Assembly (NCBI GenBank): GCA_050288625.1
Contig: JBNKEE010000029.1
Coordinates: forward strand, 13,681 to 77,680
DNA: 64,000 nt
Origin: JAAGZL01 sp050288625
GTDB lineage: Bacteria; Pseudomonadota; Gammaproteobacteria; Chromatiales; Chromatiaceae
Reading direction: 5' to 3'
Positions 1 to 7,459 of this stretch are shown here, piece by piece. Below the pieces are notes generated by a model. The model was not told where the DNA came from and made no database searches. It saw nothing but the letters and a program-made list of their open reading frames with translations. A program made the translations under genes and the position numbers. Numbering within the stretch: the stretch's first letter is position 1; every line of letters begins with the position of its first letter.

Positions 1-316
1 CCTGAATATCCACCGACAGCCCTGAGAAATCACTATCAATATCACTTGTGGCATTTATTGTGACTTTAGCCATTTCCACAGACCCAGCAAGATTTGACTG
101 AATATTCAACAAACCAGCCCTTAGATGCTCATTCTCGAAGGCCATCAAATCACCAAGCTGCCGCTCCCTGACTAAACTATGCTGCTTAACACTATCTAAC
201 TCATCAGTAACAGCATCTAATTCGGCCTGAATCTTTCCTATCTCTTGGCGCAGCTCTTCGTTTTCCCTCTCCACCTCGGCCAAGCGTATATTTGCATTAT
301 TATTAAACCAGCTCAT
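1..316 (-). CDS. N-terminal part of a coiled-coil protein, probably a soluble methyl-accepting chemotaxis protein (partial)
   Basis: The gene runs off the left edge, so only about 105 N-terminal residues are visible. It starts MSWFNNNANIRLAEVE and continues as a charged heptad-like coiled coil (about residues 10-55), followed by a segment containing RAGLLNIQSNLAGSVEMA. No membrane segment is visible. A short coiled coil followed by such a GLLNIQ segment is common at the start of cytoplasmic chemoreceptors, but the signalling domain lies outside the window, so the assignment is an inference. The ATG at 316 is preferred over the in-frame ATG at 322 because a GGAG sits six bases before it. Confidence 0.5.
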   Translation of the reverse strand, partial: MSWFNNNANIRLAEVERENEELRQEIGKIQAELDAVTDELDSVKQHSLVRERQLGDLMAFENEHLRAGLLNIQSNLAGSVEMAKVTINATSDIDSDFSGLSVDIQ

Positions 317-404
317 CCGCATCTCCACTTAATGTTTCTCAGTTCTACGGGTATATCTTGCCCGTATACGGAGTTATCGGCATGCGCATAAAAAACTTAA
401 ACAC

Positions 405-454
405 AAAAAAACAACCGCTTCCGTGTGGAGCTTAATAACGGAGGCGGTTGTTTT
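405..454 (-). terminator. Rho-independent terminator of the Lys-rich gene at 501-839
   Basis: Arms at 408-423 and 439-454 pair over 16 positions with a single G-U wobble. Read on the minus strand, the hairpin is followed by a run of T. It lies just past the stop codon of the minus-strand gene at 501-839. Confidence 0.85.
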
Positions 455-500
455 AATGTACCGAAGAATTTGGAATTCTCGGTAAAACTGCGATAGCTCT

Positions 501-839
501 CTAAGCCTTTTTAGTAGCTGTTTTTTTCTTTGCACGACGCTTACGCGTTTTTGGCTTAGTAACAGCGCCATATTTTTTAATGGCATCTTTAGTGCGACTA
601 GCAAGAAACTTGTCCGTAGCAGCCTGAGTAGACTCCATAAGCTTAAGCAGAGCGTTTGTACGCCGATCACTTTCACGCGCCTGCTTTTTTGCCTCGGCGG
701 CTTCTGCCTTCGCTGCCTTAAGACTTTCACGCAGCTTAGCTACCATCTCGGCTTGGCGATTAACTGCAGCAACTTTTTTCTTTGCCGCAACCTTCTTCTT
801 TGCAACTCTCTTCTTGGTCGCTCTCTTCTTAACTACCAT
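501..839 (-). CDS. Lysine/alanine-rich histone H1-like DNA-binding protein
   Basis: This is a 112-residue, very basic protein. It has a Lys-rich N-terminal arm (residues 1-25, KKRATKKRVAKKKVA-type repeats), a central Ala/Glu/Lys/Arg-rich helical stretch (about residues 28-75) that looks like a coiled coil, and a second basic tail (about 90-112, KTRKRRAKKKTATKKA). Basic (K/A)n tails are typical of bacterial H1-like and AlgP-like nucleoid proteins, which bind DNA without sequence preference. The helical middle flanked by two basic arms could let it dimerise and bridge DNA; this is inference. An AGAGGTGA ribosome site precedes the ATG. A different H1-like protein is encoded at 60267-60674. Confidence 0.75.
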   Translation of the reverse strand: MVVKKRATKKRVAKKKVAAKKKVAAVNRQAEMVAKLRESLKAAKAEAAEAKKQARESDRRTNALLKLMESTQAATDKFLASRTKDAIKKYGAVTKPKTRKRRAKKKTATKKA

Positions 840-907
840 CAGTCACCTCTTAAATTGGTTTATGAAACGTTCATAGATGCCATGCCTTAATAAAGGTGGC
901 GACAAAC

Positions 908-937
908 ATTATAGTATTATTTATACAAAATTGTATC
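908..937 (-). promoter_or_regulatory. Candidate sigma-70 promoter for the Lys-rich gene
   Basis: On the minus strand a perfect TATAAT (908-913) lies 18 bases after a weak GATACA -35 (932-937). It would give a leader of roughly 60 bases before the ATG at 839. The -10 is strong and the -35 matches only half of consensus. Confidence 0.45.
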
Positions 938-1055
938 CGTCACTATTTGTCCAGATGTTTATTAATAGCAAGAAACAAGATAACACCGACAAAACATGAC
1001 CCAAATCATCGTATATACTTAAAAATTGAATAGGGTGATCTAAACACACATCAAG

Positions 1056-1544
1056 ATGGCAATGGTTATGACTAAAGAACCATCCGCAATGCAAACGCAG
1101 ATTAGAAATAGCATTTGTATTTTATGTTTTATACACATGTATATACCAAATCCGACCAACGCCGGCGGCGTGTGCACCGTCGCAAAGGAACTAGGCAATT
1201 CTCTTGCCATAGAGTGGGTGGCAGATGCGAAAGAAAGCGTGGACAGCGCAATCGAAAAGACAAAGACATCTCTTCACAACCAGGGATTCAGTAAAAGAAA
1301 GCTTATTGATGTACATGTACAAGCCAGCACCCAACTGCCCCATGGCTACATGGTAATCGTAAAAACAAAATATACCACGCCATTTAAAACAAAGATGGGA
1401 AACACCCGCACCAGTTATGGTTGCGGATTTAGCGACACATCGTTAGCAGACGCAGAAAAAGTCGCTGCAAGCAATCTAAGGAGTTACTCCTGGGGATGGA
1501 AAAAAGAGTTTGGTTACGAGCTACATGCCAAGCATAAATTTTGA
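1056..1544 (+). CDS. Putative secreted protein of unknown function
   Basis: I do not recognise this 162-residue protein. Residues 12-36 include a hydrophobic stretch (ICILCFIHMYI) ending in PTNA, which looks like a signal peptide, so the mature protein would start near GGVC. The true start may be the Met at residue 12 (position 1089); no ribosome site decides between them. The mature part has two further notable segments, a YTTPFKTKMGNTRTSYGCGF stretch and a DAEKVAASNLRSYSWGW stretch, with few cysteines. It stands alone: divergent from the H1-like gene, and ending 4 bp short of the convergent gatB end. A possible TATACT -10 lies at 1014-1019 without a clear -35. Confidence 0.5.
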   Translation: MAMVMTKEPSAMQTQIRNSICILCFIHMYIPNPTNAGGVCTVAKELGNSLAIEWVADAKESVDSAIEKTKTSLHNQGFSKRKLIDVHVQASTQLPHGYMVIVKTKYTTPFKTKMGNTRTSYGCGFSDTSLADAEKVAASNLRSYSWGWKKEFGYELHAKHKF

Positions 1545-1548
1545 AATA

Positions 1549-2991
1549 TTAGAGTTTCTTTTTTAGCAGCTCATTTACTTGCTGTGGATTTGCCTTGCCT
1601 TTGGATGCTTTCATCACCTGCCCCACAAAGAACCCGATCATCTTGCCGCGCTTCTGTTCCTCGGCATCGCGGAAGTTCTCCACCTGCTGCGGATTGGAAG
1701 CAATAACGTCATTCACAATCTGCTCAATGGCGCCACTATCTGTTATCTGCTTCAAACCCTTAGCGTCTATGACCTCGTCTACACCACCCTCTCCGCTCCA
1801 TATTGCGTCGAACACCTGTTTGGCTATCTTGCCGGATATAGTGTTATCCGTAATGCGTCGAATAAGCGCCCCCAGCATCTCCGCCGTTACCGGCGACTCA
1901 GCAACCTCTTTGTTCTCTTTATTAAGTGCAGCGGTTAATTCTCCCATAACCCAGTTAGCAGCAAGCCTAGCATCATCACACGCCTTAACCACATCCTCAT
2001 AGTAATCTGCAACTTCGCGACTGGATACCAGAAATACCGCCTCCTGGATACCCATCCCATACTGTTCCATAAAACGTTGACGGCGCGCCTCCGGCAGCTC
2101 GGGCATGTGGGCGGTCACCTCTGCGATAAAGGCATCATCGAACTCTACCGGCAGCAGATCAGGATCAGGGAAATAGCGATAATCGTTCGCCTCTTCCTTG
2201 GTGCGCATTGAGCGGGTCTCATCCTTATCCGCATCGTATAACCTAGTCTCCTGTACCACCTGGCCGCCCGATTCCAACACGTCGACCTGGCGTTCAACCT
2301 CAAAATTAATGGCCTTCTCCAAAAAACGAAACGAGTTGATGTTTTTCAACTCCGCGCGGGTGCCAAACTCCTCCTGCCCCCGGGGACGGATGGACACGTT
2401 GGCGTCCACCCGAAAGGAACCCTCCTGCATGTTGCCATCACACACCCCAATGTACTGGACGATCTGATGAATCATCTTGGCATAGGCCACCGCCTCTTTG
2501 GCCGAACGCATGTCCGGCTCCGATACGATCTCCAACAGTGGAGTGCCGGCACGGTTCAGGTCAATGCCGCTCATGCCGTGAAAGTCTTCATGCAGAGATT
2601 TGCCTGCATCCTCTTCCAGGTGTGCGCGAGTGACACCTACAGTCTTAACCGAACCGTCATCCAGAACAATATCTACATGCCCCAGTCCAACGATTGGCAA
2701 TTCATACTGACTAATCTGATACCCCTTGGGCAGATCGGGATAGAAGTAGTTCTTACGAGCGAAGATAGAGCGCTTGCCCAGCTCTGCGCCGATGGCGGTA
2801 CCGAATTTCACCGCCATACGCACTACCTCCTCGTTTAGGACCGGCAATACCCCTGGCATGCCCAGATCTACATTACAGGCTTGGGTATTTGGTTCGGAAC
2901 CAAAGGCGATAGAAGCCCCAGAGAAGATCTTGGACCTGGTGGCAAGCTGGGCATGTATCTCAAGCCCGATTACTGTTTCCCATTGCATCAT
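1549..2991 (-). CDS. gatB: Aspartyl/glutamyl-tRNA amidotransferase subunit B
   Basis: GatB is the ATP-dependent kinase and tRNA-binding subunit of the GatCAB amidotransferase, which converts Glu-tRNA(Gln) or Asp-tRNA(Asn) to the amidated form. The 480 residues show the family signature VIGLEIHAQLATRSKIFSG at the N-terminus, the RAGTPLLEIVSEPD segment, the cradle-domain motif DYRYFPDPDLLPV, and a C-terminal GatB/Yqey helical domain ending FVGQVMKASKGKANPQQVN. Length and motifs are normal. It is last in the gatC-gatA-gatB run and follows gatA by 21 bases. Its presence implies indirect synthesis of Gln-tRNA and/or Asn-tRNA in this organism. Confidence 0.97.
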   Translation of the reverse strand: MMQWETVIGLEIHAQLATRSKIFSGASIAFGSEPNTQACNVDLGMPGVLPVLNEEVVRMAVKFGTAIGAELGKRSIFARKNYFYPDLPKGYQISQYELPIVGLGHVDIVLDDGSVKTVGVTRAHLEEDAGKSLHEDFHGMSGIDLNRAGTPLLEIVSEPDMRSAKEAVAYAKMIHQIVQYIGVCDGNMQEGSFRVDANVSIRPRGQEEFGTRAELKNINSFRFLEKAINFEVERQVDVLESGGQVVQETRLYDADKDETRSMRTKEEANDYRYFPDPDLLPVEFDDAFIAEVTAHMPELPEARRQRFMEQYGMGIQEAVFLVSSREVADYYEDVVKACDDARLAANWVMGELTAALNKENKEVAESPVTAEMLGALIRRITDNTISGKIAKQVFDAIWSGEGGVDEVIDAKGLKQITDSGAIEQIVNDVIASNPQQVENFRDAEEQKRGKMIGFFVGQVMKASKGKANPQQVNELLKKKL

Positions 2992-3012
2992 TCTTTTCCA
3001 ATCATAACTCTT

Positions 3013-4467
3013 TTATTCAAAACCACCCGGCACTGCCAGATGCCAATCCGTCGCCTGTTGCAAGCGGTGAGCTACATTCAAAAGCTTTGCTTCAGCAAAA
3101 TAGCTACCTATGATCTGCATGCCCACCGGCATTCCGTCCACAGACTGTACCGGGATTGACATCCCAGGCAACCCTGCCAGATTGACCGCTATGGTATAGA
3201 TATCAGACAGGTACATGGTCACCGGATCATCAGCCTTTTCACCTATACCAAATGCGGTGGTAGGTGAGGCTGGACCCATTATTACGTCCACCTGTTCAAA
3301 GGCGCGCCTAAAATCCTCCGAGATCAGGTGCCGCAACTGCTGGGCCTTGAGGTAATAGGCATCATAATAACCAGCTGACAAGGCATAGGTACCGATCATG
3401 ATGCGGCGCTTTACCTCGGCCCCAAAGCCTTCGCTACGAGAGCGTTTATACAGGTCTTCCAAATCTTTGGGGTCTTCACACCTATGTCCGTAGCGCACAC
3501 CGTCGAAACGGGCTAGATTGGAGGAACACTCGGCTGGCGCCACAACATAATAAGTAGGGACGGCCAGGTTTGTATTGGGCAGACTGATATCCACCACCTC
3601 GGCGCCTAATTTTTTATACTCCTCCACCGCCGCATCAATGGAGGCGGCAATCTGAGCATCCAGGCCCTCTTTAAAATACTCTTTTGGTAGACCGATCTTC
3701 AGTCCGGTCAGGTCATCATTCAAGCTGGCAGAATAATCCGGCACCGGCTCATCCACACTGGTGGAATCTCTTGGGTCTAACCCGGCCATAGCCTGCAGCA
3801 TAATTGCAGCATCCTCGGCACTTTTGGTCATGGGTCCACCCTGATCCAGACTGGAGGCAAAAGCGATCATACCGTAACGCGACACGCGTCCGTAGGTGGG
3901 CTTGAGTCCGGTAATACCGCACATGGCTGCTGGCTGCCGGATAGACCCGCCGGTATCGGTACCGGTAGCGGCAACACACAGCCTAGCAGCAACCGCCGCT
4001 GCCGAACCACCGGAAGAGCCACCAGGCACCTTATCCAGGTTCCATGGGTTCTTCACCGGTCCATACCAACTAGTTTCGTTGGATGACCCCATGGCGAACT
4101 CATCCATATTTGCCTTACCCAAGGTCACCGCCCCTGCGGCATTCAACTTGGCGGAGACGGTAGCGTCATAGGGAGCAATGAAGCTATCCAGCATACGGGA
4201 ACCGCAACTGGTCTTAATCCCCTTGGTACAGAATATATCCTTCTGGATGATCGGTATGCCAGTAAGTGGCCCGGCATCTCCTGACTTGATCTTGGCATCT
4301 GCAGCCTCGGCTCGGATCAGGGCCTCGTCCTTGCACAAGGTAATTAGGCTATTCAGTTTTCCATCCAGGGAACCGATACGATCAAGATAGTGCTGGGTCA
4401 ACTCTACACTACTGTACTCCCCTGCGCGTAATCCGTTCGCCAGCTGTGAAACAGTCTTGTTATGCAT
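3013..4467 (-). CDS. gatA: Aspartyl/glutamyl-tRNA amidotransferase subunit A
   Basis: GatA is the amidase subunit that releases ammonia from glutamine for GatB. The 484-residue protein carries the amidase signature: the catalytic Lys region (IIQKDIFCTKGIKTSCGS, around residue 75), the Ser/Gly loop (PGGSSGGSAAAVAARL, around residue 150) and the nucleophile region (ATGTDTGGSIRQPAAMCGI, around 170). All parts of the Ser-cisSer-Lys triad are present. It lies one base past gatC and 21 bases before gatB, consistent with one operon transcribed away from mreB. Confidence 0.97.
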   Translation of the reverse strand: MHNKTVSQLANGLRAGEYSSVELTQHYLDRIGSLDGKLNSLITLCKDEALIRAEAADAKIKSGDAGPLTGIPIIQKDIFCTKGIKTSCGSRMLDSFIAPYDATVSAKLNAAGAVTLGKANMDEFAMGSSNETSWYGPVKNPWNLDKVPGGSSGGSAAAVAARLCVAATGTDTGGSIRQPAAMCGITGLKPTYGRVSRYGMIAFASSLDQGGPMTKSAEDAAIMLQAMAGLDPRDSTSVDEPVPDYSASLNDDLTGLKIGLPKEYFKEGLDAQIAASIDAAVEEYKKLGAEVVDISLPNTNLAVPTYYVVAPAECSSNLARFDGVRYGHRCEDPKDLEDLYKRSRSEGFGAEVKRRIMIGTYALSAGYYDAYYLKAQQLRHLISEDFRRAFEQVDVIMGPASPTTAFGIGEKADDPVTMYLSDIYTIAVNLAGLPGMSIPVQSVDGMPVGMQIIGSYFAEAKLLNVAHRLQQATDWHLAVPGGFE

Positions 4468-4468
4468 C

Positions 4469-4756
4469 TTACTCGATCACCTTTGGAACCAGATAGAGCC
4501 CTTCTTCGGTCTGGGGGGCTATGGATTGAAACAGCTCACGCTGATCCTCTTCCGTCACTTGGTCACGGCGCAGCGGCTGGATCATATGTAGCGGGTGGGC
4601 CATGGGGGTCACGCCTGTAGTATCCACGGAACCCATCTGCTCCACCATCTTCAGGATATCGGATAGGCCGGCCGCCACGGAGTCCAGCTCATCCACATCT
4701 ACCGCCAGACGGGCAAGATGGGCTATCTTCTCCACATCATCTCTTGCTAATGACAT
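4469..4756 (-). CDS. gatC: Aspartyl/glutamyl-tRNA amidotransferase subunit C
   Basis: GatC is the small subunit that clamps GatA to GatB. The 95 residues begin MSLARDDVEKIAHLARL, the typical GatC N-terminal helix, and contain VTPMAHPLHMIQPLRRD, the conserved belt segment. An in-frame ATG at 4774 would add six residues, but the ATG at 4756 has a GAGGTAG ribosome site at good spacing and fits the family start. It is first in the gatCAB operon and divergent from mreB across about 200 bases. Confidence 0.95.
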   Translation of the reverse strand: MSLARDDVEKIAHLARLAVDVDELDSVAAGLSDILKMVEQMGSVDTTGVTPMAHPLHMIQPLRRDQVTEEDQRELFQSIAPQTEEGLYLVPKVIE

Positions 4757-4861
4757 AACTACCTCGAAAACCATGTAAAGGCAAAGTGGGTAAAATTACC
4801 ATATTCAGTGGATCACTGCAGGTAAAACTGTGATAAATTGCGATTTCCTGGCGATAGTTTC

Positions 4862-4890
4862 TTGCTCAACTCAGCGCCCATTGTTAGATT
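4862..4890 (+). promoter_or_regulatory. Candidate promoter of the mreBCD operon
   Basis: TTGCTC (4862-4867) and TAGATT (4885-4890) are separated by 17 bases in the gatC-mreB divergent region. Both boxes are only partial matches to consensus, so this is one possibility within the 204-base intergenic region. Confidence 0.3.
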
Positions 4891-4960
4891 ATGCCGGTTA
4901 GCATGGAGCTTTACCGCCCCAACCCATTAACGCAGTATTTTTTGAGACAATAATCAGACT

Positions 4961-6007
4961 ATGTTACGACGTATCAGAGGGATTTTTTCCAACGACCTTT
5001 CAATCGATCTTGGCACGGCAAATACCCTAATCTACACCCGTGGCCGAGGAATTGTATTGAACGAACCATCGGTTGTCGCCATTCGACAGGACCGCAACCA
5101 GAGCGGCGGGAGGTCTGTGGTGGCTGTTGGAGAAGAGGCAAAACAGATGCTGGGACGCACACCTGCCAATATCACGGCCATTAGACCAATGAAAGATGGC
5201 GTTATTGCTGACTTCACCGTTACCGAAAAGATGCTCCAACACTTCATCCGCAAGGTGCACGAAACAAGGCTTATCAGACCTAGCCCCAGGGTTTTAGTCT
5301 GTGTCCCCTGCGGCTCCACCCAGGTTGAGCGCAGGGCTATCAAAGAGTCTGCAATAAGTGCAGGTGCCCGTGAGGTATATCTCATTGATGAACCTATGTC
5401 TGCGGCTATCGGTGCCGGTCTGCCCATAGATGAGGCCAGGGGTTCCATGGTGCTAGATATCGGCGGCGGCACCTCCGAAGTGGCTATCATCTCCCTGAGC
5501 GGAATAGTCTACGCCAACTCGGCGCGAGTGGGTGGAGACCGCCTAGACGAGGCCATAATCAGCTTTGTACGCAGAAACTATGGCACTCTGATCGGCGAAT
5601 CCACCGCCGAGATGATCAAGAAAAAGATCGGTAGCGCCTACCCACGCAACGACGTCAAGGAGATGGAGGTAACAGGGCGCAACCTAGCTGAAGGTATACC
5701 TAAGAGCTTTATCATCAACAGCAATGAGGTGCTGGAAGCGTTGCAGGAACCACTCTCCGGTATCGTGGATTCAGTCAAGACCGCCCTGGAACAGACCCCT
5801 CCAGAACTGACCGCCGATGTGGCGGAGCGCGGCCTGGTACTTACTGGTGGCGGAGCTCTTTTAAGCAATATCGACCGACTCCTGGAAGAAGAGACCGGCC
5901 TACCTGTGCTGGTTGCAGAAGATCCCCTGACCTGTGTCGCCCGCGGGGGCGGCAGGGCGCTTGAGCTCATGGATCGACGCGGAGGGGATATTTTTGCGCT
6001 AGAATAG
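4961..6007 (+). CDS. mreB: Rod shape-determining actin-like protein MreB
   Basis: MreB is the bacterial actin that polymerises under the inner membrane and guides lateral wall synthesis with MreC, MreD, RodA and PBP2. The 348 residues contain the ATP-binding motifs of the actin fold: phosphate 1 (DLGTANTLIYTRG, residue 17 on), phosphate 2 (MVLDIGGGTSEVAIISLSG, around residue 163) and the adenosine motif (LVLTGGGALLSNIDRLL, around 290). The N-terminus (MLRRIRGIFSNDL) provides the amphipathic membrane helix. All downstream rod-complex genes follow on the same strand. Confidence 0.98.
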   Translation: MLRRIRGIFSNDLSIDLGTANTLIYTRGRGIVLNEPSVVAIRQDRNQSGGRSVVAVGEEAKQMLGRTPANITAIRPMKDGVIADFTVTEKMLQHFIRKVHETRLIRPSPRVLVCVPCGSTQVERRAIKESAISAGAREVYLIDEPMSAAIGAGLPIDEARGSMVLDIGGGTSEVAIISLSGIVYANSARVGGDRLDEAIISFVRRNYGTLIGESTAEMIKKKIGSAYPRNDVKEMEVTGRNLAEGIPKSFIINSNEVLEALQEPLSGIVDSVKTALEQTPPELTADVAERGLVLTGGGALLSNIDRLLEEETGLPVLVAEDPLTCVARGGGRALELMDRRGGDIFALE

Positions 6008-6068
6008 GTCCGATTACCTATGGCACCATACGCCATAACTAATTCGAAAAAGCTTAGGAAGGACCTCC

Positions 6069-6974
6069 ATCAAACCGATCTTCACATACGGACCGTCAGT
6101 CAACGCCCGCCTGATCATGGCGGTGGTGGTTTCTCTGGCCCTAATGTTCGGCGGCCATAACCAGAAACACTTGAAGGCCGTGCACAACATGATGGCCAAG
6201 GCGGTATATCCACTACATGTAGTGGCCAATTTGCCGCTAATGCTTAGCAACTGGACAATGGATCTGTTCTCCACCAAAAGCCAGCTTCAAGCTGAAAACC
6301 AAAGACTTAAGACAGAAAACCTGACCCTCCAGGCCCAACAGCAAAAATTTGCCGCCCTGGAACATGAAAACATGCGCCTCAGGGATCTACTTGAATCCTC
6401 TCTCAAGGTTAAAGATCGTGTATTGATCGCAGAACTAATAGCAGTGGATCTAGATCCATACAAACATCAGATCTTAATCAATAAGGGATCCAGTTCGGGA
6501 GTCTTTGAAGGACAGCCTGTTCTTGATGCCAATGCCGTAATGGGCCAGGTGACAAGAGTATCACCATACACATCAACTGTTCTGATGATTACTGATGCCA
6601 GACACTCTCTGCCTATACAGATACTGCGTACCGGACAAAGGGCCATAGCAGTGGGAACCGGCGATATCAACCGGCTTAGCATCCCTCACCTGCCCAACAA
6701 CACCGATATACAGGTCGGCGATTTGATTGTTACATCGGGATTGGGCGGACGCTTCCCTCCAGGCTATCCGGTTGCCACAGTTACAGAGGCGAAGCGAGTG
6801 GAGGGCAAAGCCTTTATAGACATCGTGGCCACACCTAACGCCCAACTGAATCATACTCGTGAAGTCCTATTGGTATGGACGGTTAAAACCCCCACTTTTG
6901 ATGAGCCAGAGGGTGAGAGTGAAGACGTGACCGAGGAAGAATCAGAAAATCCAACACAGGAAAAACAGCCGTGA
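6069..6974 (+). CDS. mreC: Rod shape-determining protein MreC, apparently with an ATC start codon
   Basis: MreC is a bitopic inner-membrane protein whose periplasmic beta domains activate PBP2. The first ATG, at 6117, gives 285 residues. However, the 16 in-frame codons before it encode the family's cytoplasmic start (KPIF-x-x-GPS), so translation should begin near 6069. No ATG, GTG or TTG is in frame between the upstream TAA and 6117; an AGGAAGGA ribosome site lies five bases before the ATC at 6069. The protein then has one membrane helix (LIMAVVVSLALMFGG), a coiled coil (KSQLQAENQRLKTENL) and the beta domains, including VTSGLGGRFPPGYPVATV. Either ATC initiates, or the upstream sequence carries an error. 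It overlaps mreD by 4 bp. Confidence 0.9.
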   Translation: MKPIFTYGPSVNARLIMAVVVSLALMFGGHNQKHLKAVHNMMAKAVYPLHVVANLPLMLSNWTMDLFSTKSQLQAENQRLKTENLTLQAQQQKFAALEHENMRLRDLLESSLKVKDRVLIAELIAVDLDPYKHQILINKGSSSGVFEGQPVLDANAVMGQVTRVSPYTSTVLMITDARHSLPIQILRTGQRAIAVGTGDINRLSIPHLPNNTDIQVGDLIVTSGLGGRFPPGYPVATVTEAKRVEGKAFIDIVATPNAQLNHTREVLLVWTVKTPTFDEPEGESEDVTEEESENPTQEKQP

Positions 6975-7459
6975 CCTACAGACGCAGACATGGCATGTTT
7001 ATTATCCTGCTGACACTTCTGGCCAGCCTGATAATCACTTTACTCCCACTACCAGAGCTGATCCGCCCCTTCAGGCCACAGTGGTATACCCTGGTGTTGA
7101 TCTACTGGGCCATGGCCCATCCAGAAAAGATAGGGGTTGGATCGGGTTGGCTGCTGGGGCTGGTCGTGGATGTAATGACAGGATCGCTTCCAGGGCAACA
7201 CGCTCTAACCCTATCTTTGGTTGCATACATCGTGGTTAAGCTACACACCCAGATCCGAGTGTTTCCTCTGTGGCAACAATCGGTTGCAGTATTGCTACTG
7301 CTTTTTCTTGAGCCATTGATAGCAACCTGGGCTATGGGCATAAGCCACCAGCCGCCGCCTCCTCCGCTCTACTGGGCCACCCCTTTCATAGGTATGTTGC
7401 TATGGCCCTGGGTATTCATAATCCTGCGAAACATAAGGCGAAGATTTCATTTCAACTGA
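6971..7459 (+). CDS. mreD: Rod shape-determining protein MreD
   Basis: MreD is an integral membrane partner of MreC. The 162-residue protein is almost entirely hydrophobic, with about five membrane helices, and carries the family segment PFRPQWYTLVLIYWAMAHPEKIGVGSGW. It starts with GTG inside the mreC stop (GTGA overlap), showing tight translational coupling. Its own stop overlaps the ATG of mrdA by one base. Confidence 0.95.
   Translation: MTYRRRHGMFIILLTLLASLIITLLPLPELIRPFRPQWYTLVLIYWAMAHPEKIGVGSGWLLGLVVDVMTGSLPGQHALTLSLVAYIVVKLHTQIRVFPLWQQSVAVLLLLFLEPLIATWAMGISHQPPPPPLYWATPFIGMLLWPWVFIILRNIRRRFHFN

Noticed and set aside
374..730. A 118-codon open frame on the minus strand at the Lys-rich gene
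   Set aside because: It overlaps the H1-like gene in another frame, contains the terminator, and has no ribosome site; it is a by-product of the Lys/Ala codon pattern.
1579..3159. Several plus-strand open frames of 80-135 codons across gatB
   Set aside because: They are shadows of gatB; the minus-strand reading has full family motifs over its whole length.
7402..7458. Longer start for mrdA
   Set aside because: It lies inside mreD and encodes a stretch not typical of PBP2; the ATG at 7459 matches the overlap pattern of the operon.
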